DNA of 64,000 bases from Rikenellaceae bacterium (GTDB taxonomy: Bacteria > Bacteroidota > Bacteroidia > Bacteroidales > Rikenellaceae). Positions 57,107 through 64,000 of this stretch are shown one piece after another (the stretch's first letter is position 1; the number at the start of each line of letters is the position of its first letter). The notes under the pieces were generated by a model. That model did not search any database. It was not told where the DNA came from and saw only the letters and a program-made list of their open reading frames with translations. The stretch is from positions 140,768 to 204,767 of the forward strand of contig WRDF01000003.1 of assembly GCA_009783565.1 (NCBI GenBank), given 5' to 3'. The position numbers were made by a program, and so were the translations under genes.

Positions 57107-58810
57107 CTACAGCTCTACTGGTCTGACCCTCAGCGTTTCACCGTGCTCGCGTACGACGTTGCGCTTCCATGTGTCCGAGTAGCCCGGCCATTCGGGAGCG
57201 GGTGGTATCTTCCATCCGAAGCCGTTGTCGAGGAAATTGCCGTTCTCATCCACTCTCATGTTGTTGCCATCTTTAAACCGCACAAGAATATACGAATCAA
57301 GAGCCTTCCAACGGTCGAACAGCTCCTGCGCCGTCTCAACCGAATATCGGGTCAAATACTCCACCGCCGCCGCAGGGTTCTGCGCATAAAGCCGGGCGGC
57401 ATGGGCATCCACTTCCGCCGTTTTGGCGATCTGCTCGTTCTCCCATCTGTCCACCTCGCCGCGCACATAAGCGCCGACGACATTATAGCGCAGGTAACAG
57501 AACTGTGCCACGCGATTAGTGAGCCAGTACATCGACGTGGGCGAGTATTCGGTCATGTGACCGTTTTCGGGACTGAAACACCACGGCACTTCGGTCGTCG
57601 CGCAATAGATAGGCGTGAGCGGCGAGGTTGCGGCATCGTCCGTGCCGAACCACAGGATACAGCCTACCGGGTCGGGTAACCAGCTGCGCGCCTGCGCCAC
57701 GAACCAGAAACCGGTCTGCTGCGTCGCAATGGCACGCTCGTTCACATACTCCTTACCTTCCCACTCGAACGTCATCGGTCGCCAGCGATAGGGAGACTCC
57801 TCTCCACCCGCTCCGATGTCGGTAGTCATAGCAAGCGGGGTTCCCTGATAATGGTCGCGCATTCCGTCCATCAGGTCCTTCACCGAAAGCTTGCGCTTGG
57901 GCTTGACCCACAGCGGCATACGGTTCTTCGGGTTGTGCCCCATCGCGTAGTCGAGATACTGGTACATATCGTACGATTCGCAGGCTACCTGACGAAACCA
58001 CGACCACACGCGCGCCTCGCAGCCGCGCATCGCCGAAAACGTTAGCGGAATATATGCGTCGCTGAAACTGAATTCCTCGTCCGGCCCGTCGAAATATCCC
58101 ATCTCGCGTGCGAACGAGATCACGTCGGGCGCATACATGGTGTTTTCGGGATCGTCCAGCGGGAATGTCGTGATGCGCGCGTGATTGGCGTGGGCAGAGA
58201 CATATCCGTCCGGAATACGGCGCGCAACCCACACGATACCTTTGCGCGTATTCACGCCATCCACGATGTTGCTGCCCTTGCCGATAAATTCGAATATCCA
58301 CGCTTCGTTCGGGTCGCACACCGAGAACGACTCGCCCGTCGCCGCATAACCATGCGTATTGGCGAGTTCGACCATTGTCAGAATCGCCTCACGCGCAGTT
58401 TTACACCTCTGCAATGCCGTGTAAATCAGCGAGGCGTAGACCAGTTTGCCATCGGGGTCACGCAGTTCGGGACGCCCGCCCGCCGTCGTTTCGGCGATCA
58501 TCAGCTGATGCTCGTTCACGTTACCGATGGTATTATACGTCACCGGAACTTGCGGCAGATCGATCAGAAAACGCCCCGAAGACCACTCGCGAATCGGTAT
58601 AGTCGCACCAGGCCCGTAAGGCCGCGCCGGTTTATTGTACTTATACAGAGCACCGTAAAGCGTGTGCGAGTCGGCCGAGTAGCTGACCATCACCGAGCCA
58701 TCGACCGACGCTCCTTTGGTGACGATAAGATTTGTACATGCCTCGCTCTTCGAGGTCGATACGAACGCTGCCAACGCGACGAGCGCCGTGAGAATTGCAA
58801 GTTTTCTCAT
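57107..58810 (-). CDS. C69-family dipeptidase (PepD-like), exported
   Basis: A 567-residue N-terminal-nucleophile hydrolase. The signal peptide (MRKLAILTALVALAAFVSTSKSEA) ends just before CTNLIVTKGASVDGSVMVSYSADSH; Cys 25 would be the nucleophile exposed by processing. Other family blocks are NEHQLMIAETTAGGRPEL (about residue 100), LANTHGYAATGESFSVCDPNEAWIFEFIG (about 149) and GIVWVARRIPDGYVSAHANHARI (about 189). Members cut dipeptides or small peptides; the signal peptide places this one in the periplasm. It follows the MucBP-like lipoprotein gene by 53 bp on the same strand. Confidence 0.92.
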   Translation of the reverse strand: MRKLAILTALVALAAFVSTSKSEACTNLIVTKGASVDGSVMVSYSADSHTLYGALYKYNKPARPYGPGATIPIREWSSGRFLIDLPQVPVTYNTIGNVNEHQLMIAETTAGGRPELRDPDGKLVYASLIYTALQRCKTAREAILTMVELANTHGYAATGESFSVCDPNEAWIFEFIGKGSNIVDGVNTRKGIVWVARRIPDGYVSAHANHARITTFPLDDPENTMYAPDVISFAREMGYFDGPDEEFSFSDAYIPLTFSAMRGCEARVWSWFRQVACESYDMYQYLDYAMGHNPKNRMPLWVKPKRKLSVKDLMDGMRDHYQGTPLAMTTDIGAGGEESPYRWRPMTFEWEGKEYVNERAIATQQTGFWFVAQARSWLPDPVGCILWFGTDDAATSPLTPIYCATTEVPWCFSPENGHMTEYSPTSMYWLTNRVAQFCYLRYNVVGAYVRGEVDRWENEQIAKTAEVDAHAARLYAQNPAAAVEYLTRYSVETAQELFDRWKALDSYILVRFKDGNNMRVDENGNFLDNGFGWKIPPAPEWPGYSDTWKRNVVREHGETLRVRPVEL

Positions 58811-58863
58811 TGGTTTACAGAACTTTAAGTTTAGTGTTTTATGTCTATTTTTATTATTTACAC

Positions 58864-60597
58864 CTATTCGATAAAGAACAGTCTGATCTCTGTTCCTCCG
58901 TCAGGGATGGTCACGCCGCCGACCGGGCGCATCGAGGAGAATACCGCACCAGCGGGGATCAGCGAATCATCGATATACCCGCCATCGACAAGGTCTTGAT
59001 AGCCCGAAATTACAGTGCCGAGCATTATCTGTTTCACATCATCTCCTTGCCACGTCGCTCCGGGTGCATCTGCGCCCTTGAAATATCTTATGGTCACAGG
59101 CATCAGACCCGACCGGTAGTATAACTCGACACTGACCGGCTCGGTGACTGTCAATGTAAGCTCACCGGCAGGTAGTATCATTTCATCGAAAATATGATAC
59201 TCCGGAATTTTTTCTTCGTCTATATAACCTCTGTCAACGAGCATCTGATAACTGCTTATCAACGTTCCATAAGGAATGCCGACCACATCGACGGCATAAA
59301 ACAACGTTCGCCCTTTCCAAAATTCGAGCGTAACATCCACATCATCGGGCTCGTAGTATATCCTCACCGTCGTTCCCGCCTCAACCACCGCTACACCGAG
59401 CGGCGACATCGACTCGAAACGATGCCAGAACGGTATCAGCGTCTCGTCGATCAACTCCTCGTCCTGCAACCAGTCATAATCCACGACCACCGTTCCCGTC
59501 GGCAATGAATGCTCCTGCGAATTGTATAACACCGGCGCTCCGCCGTCGAGCGGTACGCGCCAATATTCGATCGTCAGCATTCCATGCACACGGCGGTAGA
59601 GTAAGTCTATCATGTCGCTGCTCCCGACCGTTATCTCCGACGGGTTCGTCGCCTCGAAACGATAGCCTTCGATGCTTACCGCGTGTCCGTTAGCTTCCAG
59701 GTAAGCCTTGTTCACGACCGTCCCGAAAGGAATTTCGGGGTGTCGGGGATTCGTATGCGGCGACGGCAGCGTCAATAGCCCTCCGCCTTCGATGTTGCGA
59801 TAGTGCATCATAACGGGACGGCGCGCGCCCGAATACAGAGCGGTCACCGTCGCCGCTCCGGTCACGGTAAGCGTCTCCGGCGACATTCCCCAGAATACGT
59901 AATTAGTAATGCTTTTTACCGCCCCTGCCTCCGTCAGAAAAGCGCTATTGAACGGCGTACCCCACTCCACCCCCTCTATAACCATATCGGCGGCCAACGG
60001 CGCATCGGGGTCGCCTCCGCGTTCGCGATAATGCACGGTGATGTCGAACTGCTGCCGCTGATAGAATAGCGTCACCTCCCTATCGGCATCCATCGTCTGC
60101 GTCTGAGGGTCGAGCGAGTGAAAATCATAACCCTCTATCGCAGCCACCAACTCATTGTCCGTCAGATAGTTCAGGTTTATCGCCGTCTGCCTGCTCACCG
60201 CTTTCTGCGTCGACTGGCGCAAATTCGTACCCGGATTCGCCACATCGCGATAGTGCACCGTGAGCATATACTCATCCGGCAGCACCGCCTTATAGTATAA
60301 CGTCAACATCACCCTGTCCCTTCTCAGAGACGTGAAAGGCCCTTCGAAAGCTGCAAAGTAATAGCCCTCTACAACGGGTGTATGTTCATTGTCATCGAAG
60401 AAATCTCTCCCTACATACGTTCCTATCGGGAGCAGCACTTCCACCGTTTTCAACGCTGCGCCGTTGCGATTATCGAAATCGCGGCATACGAGCGTCACCG
60501 TGCAATCGCGCGCTTCCGCCGGCTTTTTCGGCCCGCATGACGATATGAGACCGCCAAGCAACGGCAGCGTGAACAGCAGGAATAATAATTTTTTCAT
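58864..60597 (-). CDS. Lipoprotein of seven MucBP-like repeats
   Basis: A 577-residue predicted lipoprotein (LGGLISSCGPKKPAE, Cys 21). From residue about 33 to the end it is made of seven units of 70-80 residues. Each starts with a strand such as MLTVHYRD, FDITVHYRE, VTLEFWKG or MPVTIRYFKG, has a middle G-T-x-V/I-x-x-x-x-L segment (GTVVNKAYLEANG, GTLISSYQMLVDRGYID), and ends with a strand such as VTLFYQ, VRIYYE or VELYYR. This is the MucBP/beta-grasp-like repeat pattern known from mucin-binding proteins of Gram-positives. It is probably a surface adhesin or carbohydrate-binding stalk. Confidence 0.8.
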   Translation of the reverse strand: MKKLLFLLFTLPLLGGLISSCGPKKPAEARDCTVTLVCRDFDNRNGAALKTVEVLLPIGTYVGRDFFDDNEHTPVVEGYYFAAFEGPFTSLRRDRVMLTLYYKAVLPDEYMLTVHYRDVANPGTNLRQSTQKAVSRQTAINLNYLTDNELVAAIEGYDFHSLDPQTQTMDADREVTLFYQRQQFDITVHYRERGGDPDAPLAADMVIEGVEWGTPFNSAFLTEAGAVKSITNYVFWGMSPETLTVTGAATVTALYSGARRPVMMHYRNIEGGGLLTLPSPHTNPRHPEIPFGTVVNKAYLEANGHAVSIEGYRFEATNPSEITVGSSDMIDLLYRRVHGMLTIEYWRVPLDGGAPVLYNSQEHSLPTGTVVVDYDWLQDEELIDETLIPFWHRFESMSPLGVAVVEAGTTVRIYYEPDDVDVTLEFWKGRTLFYAVDVVGIPYGTLISSYQMLVDRGYIDEEKIPEYHIFDEMILPAGELTLTVTEPVSVELYYRSGLMPVTIRYFKGADAPGATWQGDDVKQIMLGTVISGYQDLVDGGYIDDSLIPAGAVFSSMRPVGGVTIPDGGTEIRLFFIE

Positions 60598-60761
60598 TCA
60601 GAATATAGTAGTATTGCGGACATAATTCTGCGCAAGATAGGCATTTTTCACGAAAAAATCGATATTTTTACACACGCGTGTGTTTCCCGACCTGCCGCAC
60701 GCGCGCGGGGTTTATTGGCTACCGCATAGCAAATTTGTATAACGGCTTAACAATAATTATA

Positions 60762-61442
60762 ATGGAAATTGGAGCGGAAATATTGCGTTGGCGCACGAAA
60801 TTGCCCGCCGGAGTAACGCTCGTCGCGGTTTCGAAGACCTGTCCGCCACAAGCGGTGATGGAGGCCTACGATGCCGGACAGCGCATTTTCGGTGAAAACC
60901 GCGTGCAGGAAATGACGGCAAAATCGGCCGTCTTGCCTGACGACATTCGCTGGCATATGATCGGCCATTTGCAGACCAACAAGGTGAAGTATATTGCGCC
61001 GTTCGTCGAACTGATTCATTCGGTGGATTCGCTCCGTCTGTTAGAGGTCATAGACCGCGAAGCACGCAAAAACGGACGGGTGATCGACATTTTGCTGGGA
61101 GTCTTCATCGCCTGCGAAGAGACGAAAAGCGGCTGGGATGCGGGGGAGCTGACGGAATTTTTGCAAGCGTGGCGTGCGGGCAAACATCCGGCTTTCGGCA
61201 ATATACGTATTCGCGGACTGATGGGGATGGCATCGTTCACGGACGATATGACGCAGGTGCGCAGCGAATTCAACGGCCTGCGCGAGCTTTTCGATCGTTT
61301 TCGCAGCGAATTTTTCAGCGCGGGTGACTCCAGATTCGACACGCTTTCTATGGGCATGAGCGGCGACTGGCAGGTGGCCGTAGAGTGCGGTTCGACGATG
61401 ATCCGCATCGGTAGCGCAATTTTCGGCGCACGCGGGCAGTGA
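60762..61442 (+). CDS. YggS-family PLP-dependent protein (PLP homeostasis)
   Basis: A 226-residue cytosolic PLP-binding protein of the YggS/PROSC family, which keeps free PLP in balance. It has VTLVAVSKTCPPQAVMEAYDAGQRIFGENRVQEM (Schiff-base Lys about residue 26), WHMIGHLQTNKVKYIAPFVELIHSVDS (about 65) and LSMGMSGDWQVAVECGSTMIRIGSAIFGAR at the end, all diagnostic. The start ATG at 60762 fits the family; frame open before it is not similar. Confidence 0.94.
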   Translation: MEIGAEILRWRTKLPAGVTLVAVSKTCPPQAVMEAYDAGQRIFGENRVQEMTAKSAVLPDDIRWHMIGHLQTNKVKYIAPFVELIHSVDSLRLLEVIDREARKNGRVIDILLGVFIACEETKSGWDAGELTEFLQAWRAGKHPAFGNIRIRGLMGMASFTDDMTQVRSEFNGLRELFDRFRSEFFSAGDSRFDTLSMGMSGDWQVAVECGSTMIRIGSAIFGARGQ

Positions 61443-61530
61443 CATTTGCGGGAATAATAAAAAAATGTTACTTTTGCTTCCCGAAAAGCGCCCGCGATGC
61501 AAGCGCGCACCGCGAAAAAATAACATGGCC

Positions 61531-61604
61531 GGTTCCGTAGCTCAGTTGGATAGAGCAACAGCCTTCTAAGCTGTGGGTCACAGGTTCGAATCCTGTCGGA
61601 ATCA
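61531..61604 (+). tRNA. tRNA-Arg (anticodon TCT)
   Basis: Acceptor arms GGTTCCG / CGGAATC (one G-U), discriminator A. D-loop AGCTCAGTTGGATAGAGC is intact. The anticodon stem ACAGC / GCTGT encloses CTTCTAA with anticodon TCT (reads AGA). T-loop GGTTCGAATCC. CCA not encoded. Confidence 0.95.
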
Positions 61605-61679
61605 CAAAATAAAACGGCACTGCCCACTTCCAAAAAGGAGTGGGCAGCATTTTTGACGGAAATACTCCGAAGTAACGGA

Positions 61680-62000
61680 TCACGCCTCCCCGATACTGAA
61701 TCCGGGCGTCGGCGATTCCTCGTCACCGTCGGCCGCCCATGCAGGAGTCACCAGTTCGATGCGTCCCACGTTGCTTTCATAACGCGTAATATTGTCCTGC
61801 AACGACATCAGAAGCCGTTTAGCATGCTCCGGCGTAAGTATCACCCGACTGTGTATCCGCGCTTTGGGCACTCCGGGCATCATCGCCGCAAAATCGACGA
61901 CAAACTCCGATGCCGAGTGAGAAATAATTGCCAGATTTGCATATCGTCCCTGTGCGACATTCTCGTTCAGTTCGAGATCGAGTTCCTGTTTCTTGTTCAT
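61680..62000 (-). CDS. DUF3467 domain-containing protein
   Basis: A 106-residue protein with the full DUF3467 pattern: MNKKQELDLELNENVAQGRYANLAIISHSASEFVVDFAAMMPGVPKARIHSRVILTPEHAKRLLMSLQDNITRYE. It is widespread in Bacteroidota and other phyla, with unknown function; in several genomes it lies near RNA polymerase genes. The start is set at the ATG of MNKKQ (62000); an ATG three codons upstream is possible. A promoter box lies 45 bp upstream (62045-62052). Confidence 0.9.
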   Translation of the reverse strand: MNKKQELDLELNENVAQGRYANLAIISHSASEFVVDFAAMMPGVPKARIHSRVILTPEHAKRLLMSLQDNITRYESNVGRIELVTPAWAADGDEESPTPGFSIGEA

Positions 62001-62044
62001 TTTCTGCAATATATAGAGTTATTCTTATTGGCACTTTTATGGTG

Positions 62045-62052
62045 CAAATATA
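62045..62052 (-). promoter_or_regulatory. DUF3467 gene -7 box (TATATTTG)
   Basis: Reverse-strand TATATTTG, a perfect consensus match 44 bp upstream of the start codon. Confidence 0.55.
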
Positions 62053-62140
62053 CGGCGAAAAACACAGCGTCCCGTCACGTCCATTCGAATTTTTATCAAC
62101 AATTTTCCTGCGAATCCTACGGCCGTATCGGGAAAAGTAG

Positions 62141-62148
62141 TATATTTG
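62141..62148 (+). promoter_or_regulatory. tRNA-Leu -7 box (TATATTTG)
   Basis: Forward TATATTTG, a perfect consensus match 49 bp upstream of the tRNA-Leu 5' end. Confidence 0.55.
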
Positions 62149-62196
62149 TACCCGCATCGCGATGTGACGTGTAGTATTTTTCTACCCGTTATTTCT

Positions 62197-62278
62197 GCCC
62201 GGATGGCGGAATTGGTAGACGCGCTGGTCTCAAACACCAGTGGAGCAATCCGTGCCGGTTCGATCCCGGCTCCGGGTA
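62197..62278 (+). tRNA. tRNA-Leu (anticodon CAA)
   Basis: Acceptor arms GCCCGGA / TCCGGGT (one G-U), discriminator A. The anticodon stem CTGGT / ACCAG encloses CTCAAAC with anticodon CAA. A variable arm (tggagcaatccg) and T-loop GGTTCGATCCC are present. CCA not encoded. A palindromic terminator follows at once. Confidence 0.95.
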
Positions 62279-62284
62279 CTGTAA

Positions 62285-62315
62285 TCGCCTCTCAGATATC
62301 TGAGAGGCGATTTTT
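62285..62315 (+). terminator. Intrinsic terminator after tRNA-Leu
   Basis: A perfect 26-bp palindrome (tcgcctctcagat and its complement, 62285-62310) followed by five T. It ends the tRNA-Leu transcript. Confidence 0.85.
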
Positions 62316-62330
62316 AAAATTTGCCCCGAA

Positions 62331-63474
62331 CTATTCCTGCTCAGCTGCGCAGCTTGCAGGCTTTGAAGGTACTATTCGGTGTCGGAAAACACGGCGAAAA
62401 CAAGTATATTTACAATATTCAGCTATTTTCGCGCGCAATTCTTCGCCGCGCAGGTCTCGTGCCAAAATATTTCCGGCGCTGTCGATAAGAAATGTGGTCG
62501 GAATACTGCGGAAGTTGTAATTCTTCATGATTTCTTCGTTCAAGCCTCCGAGGTCCGAGATCTGCGTCCATATCAATCCGTCTTCCTCGATAGCCTTTTT
62601 CCATGCGTCGAGATTACTGTCGAACGACACTCCTAAAACATCGAATCCCTTATGATGAAAACCATCATATATCGCCTTTACGTTGGGATTTTCGGCACAG
62701 CACGGGCCGCACCACGAGGCCCAGAAATCCACGAGAACAAGTTTTTTGTCTTTAATGAATTCGGATAACGTCACCGGCGTGCCGTCCGGAGTATTCATCG
62801 TAAAATCTTTGTCTTTGACGACAGCTCCCGCCATCGCCCCTATGATGTCGGTGTATCTTTCTGTGACCCTTTTTCCGGCGGGCGAATTCCTTACCTGCTC
62901 GGAAAACCCGTCCACATAGCCTTGTAACTCATCCCTTCCAGGTATTCCTTGAAAGGTATCCGCATACTTCCACATCATATAGGCCGAACCCATATCCCCA
63001 CGTGCGGCTGCCACAAGTAGCAGGGCCGATAATTCGGGGGATGATCTTCTGCCGCCGTCGAACAGGTAGTTGTTGATTTGCGTCATTATTTCGTGGGCGG
63101 GATTCCCCGAAACTGAATGAATAATATGATCGGCTATGCCACGATTGTACAACTACTTCTCTAACACCAGATATGTGTCGCAGTAGTCGAGATATTAGGA
63201 GCATAACCTCCTCCTTACTCTCTTCGGTGGCACGCATGAGTACATACTCATCGGGTTCGACACCATTCAGTGCGAACTGAAACTTACCGCCACGTACAAC
63301 CGCCGAGTCGACCGTAAAGCTTTGGTATTGACGGTCGACGATTTTACCTCTCCTCAGATAGATTATCCCGCCATCGGGTGTCGAGCGGCACTCGCCGCTG
63401 AGGGTCATTTTTTGAGTGTAACCTGTTGTGCATGCGGTTAGCGCCACAACGATAACTATCAACAATTTTTTCAT
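62331..63474 (-). pseudogene. DUF4369-TlpA thiol-disulfide protein gene, frame-disrupted
   Basis: The N-terminal part (63474 to about 63175) encodes a lipoprotein signal (VVALTACTTGYTQ) and a DUF4369-like domain (DGGIIYLRRGKIVDRQYQSFTVDSAVVRGGKFQFALNGVEPDEYVLM). The C-terminal part, in another frame (from about 63150 to 62331), encodes a TlpA/thioredoxin domain with LVLVDFWASWCGPCCAENPNVKAIYDGF and IPTTFLIDSAGNIL. DUF4369 plus TlpA in one chain is a common Bacteroidota architecture, so a frameshift near 63130-63180 has split it. A TAG also lies in the TlpA frame at 63153-63155, and no ATG starts the second part. It could be a true pseudogene or a sequencing error. Confidence 0.7.
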
Positions 63475-63478
63475 GTTT

Positions 63479-63868
63479 TTATCGGATTGTTATTACGGTT
63501 TCCATTTCGATACTATCCGGCGGCAGGCACATCTGGTCATTGCATACCTGGAAACTCACTTTGGCCTTGATGGTAAACTGTCCCGAAACGCCGGGTCTGT
63601 GGTTGAATTTTTGCCTGATACTGATATGACCCTCATATACAGAGCCGCCTTCGGGTGCGAGTACATCGCCTACCGTGACAAGACCTTCCGGAAATTCGAA
63701 CGTCACTTTGGTGGGAACAAATCCCGACGCTGCGGTACCCGGAGTATCGGGATACCCGTGCCAGCCGTCGGCGAACGTGAAGAATACTATTGCGTGGCTA
63801 TCATTTTCAGACCCCTGATTGTCTAAGATGCCCATCTGAACCCTGACCGGCTTCTCCTCCTCGGCCAT
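63479..63868 (-). CDS. DsbD N-terminal-like domain protein
   Basis: At least 129 residues. The C-terminal segment FTIKAKVSFQVCNDQMCLPPDSIEMETVITI matches the DsbD alpha (N-terminal) domain, in which a C-x5-C pair (C-N-D-Q-M-C-like here) accepts electrons; the rest is an Ig-like beta fold. The frame stays open upstream to 63907 through an Ala-rich stretch that looks like a signal-peptide end, so the true start could lie beyond the ATG at 63868, perhaps after a frame change. It lies 4 bp upstream of the DUF4369-TlpA gene, and both would act in periplasmic thiol chemistry. Confidence 0.65.
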   Translation of the reverse strand: MAEEEKPVRVQMGILDNQGSENDSHAIVFFTFADGWHGYPDTPGTAASGFVPTKVTFEFPEGLVTVGDVLAPEGGSVYEGHISIRQKFNHRPGVSGQFTIKAKVSFQVCNDQMCLPPDSIEMETVITIR

Positions 63869-64000
63869 GGGCGCGGCGGCCGCTGCCGCTATAACCCGTA
63901 GTGCTGTTTATAAAGCCTTCCTGGTCGACGAACTGCCGCGGCAGGAATCCGTCTTTCGATCCTCGCCACAATGAGATCGCGCCGGGGTTGTACTGCCCCG
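63807..64000 (-). CDS. Possible partial reading frame at right edge
   Basis: A reverse-strand frame enters from the edge (Q-Y-N-P-G-A-I-S-L-W-R-G-S-K-D-G, then FLPRQFVDQEGFINSTTGYSGSG) and ends at 63807, overlapping the start of the DsbD-like gene by 62 bp. The first 45 residues look protein-like, the later part (RRAHGRGGEAG) does not. It may be the C-terminus of an upstream gene or an earlier part of the DsbD-like gene in another frame. Confidence 0.25.
   Translation of the reverse strand, partial: GQYNPGAISLWRGSKDGFLPRQFVDQEGFINSTTGYSGSGRRAHGRGGEAGQGSDGHLRQSGV

Overview
The window is a contiguous piece of a Bacteroidota chromosome, most likely order Bacteroidales and possibly near Rikenellaceae/Alistipes (inference from gene content and a moderately high GC for the phylum). 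The signs are SusC/SusD genes, DUF4843, PKD-like and 6-bladed-propeller lipoproteins, DUF5606 and DUF3467 proteins, a fused MsrB-MsrA, a Bacteroides-type fucose operon, weak Shine-Dalgarno signals, and many upstream matches to the Bacteroidetes -7 box TAnnTTTG. No rRNA, CRISPR array, prophage or transposase gene is visible. Four tRNA genes are present (Ser-GGA, Gln-TTG, Arg-TCT, Leu-CAA).

Layout. 0-9.6 kb: coaD, apbE-type flavin transferase, an acyl-CoA dehydrogenase followed by its electron acceptor EtfA/EtfB, glyA, a PhnP-like metallo-hydrolase, an SDR oxidoreductase, an ACT-domain protein and a 52-residue rubredoxin. 9.7-12.8 kb: an accessory patch with a 527-residue HExxH lipoprotein, two tandem copies of a 194-residue secreted protein, and a 201-bp copied fragment of the large gene. 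12.8-20.9 kb: MATE transporter, an unrecognised lipoprotein, uvrB, serS, tRNA-Ser, and a tyrosine phenol-lyase/tryptophanase-family gene. About 330 bp in front of that last gene hold two successive tyrosine-rich leader peptides, each followed by an intrinsic terminator. I read this as a tandem tyrosine attenuator and consider it the most interesting item here. 20.9-30.9 kb: an ECF sigma factor divergent from FecR anti-sigma, SusC (with STN domain), SusD, DUF4843, PKD-like lipoprotein and a secreted thioredoxin-fold protein, a complete nutrient-uptake locus under cell-surface signalling. 31-38.8 kb: an L-fucose operon (isomerase, glycoside-hydrolase-like lipoprotein, mutarotase, aldolase, kinase, permease) whose non-overlapping spacers carry palindromic repeats.

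38.8-45.8 kb: pyk, a GNAT acetyltransferase, a zinc-ribbon membrane protein, dapA, and the ribosomal run rplM-rpsI-rpsB-tsf. 45.9-53.9 kb: an M15-type peptidase, msrBA, lipoproteins, a TPR protein, DUF5606 and thrA (aspartokinase-homoserine dehydrogenase). 54-64 kb: a single-chain sigma-like/anti-sigma-like/TonB-C fusion, lpd, a C69 dipeptidase, a lipoprotein built of seven MucBP-like repeats, a YggS protein, DUF3467, a frame-disrupted DUF4369-TlpA gene and a DsbD N-terminal-like protein at the right edge.

Genes that clearly work together are: acyl-CoA dehydrogenase with EtfAB; the fucose operon; sigma/FecR/SusCD; rplM-rpsI and rpsB-tsf; and the attenuator with its lyase gene. Function calls are from reading the sequence, without database searches.
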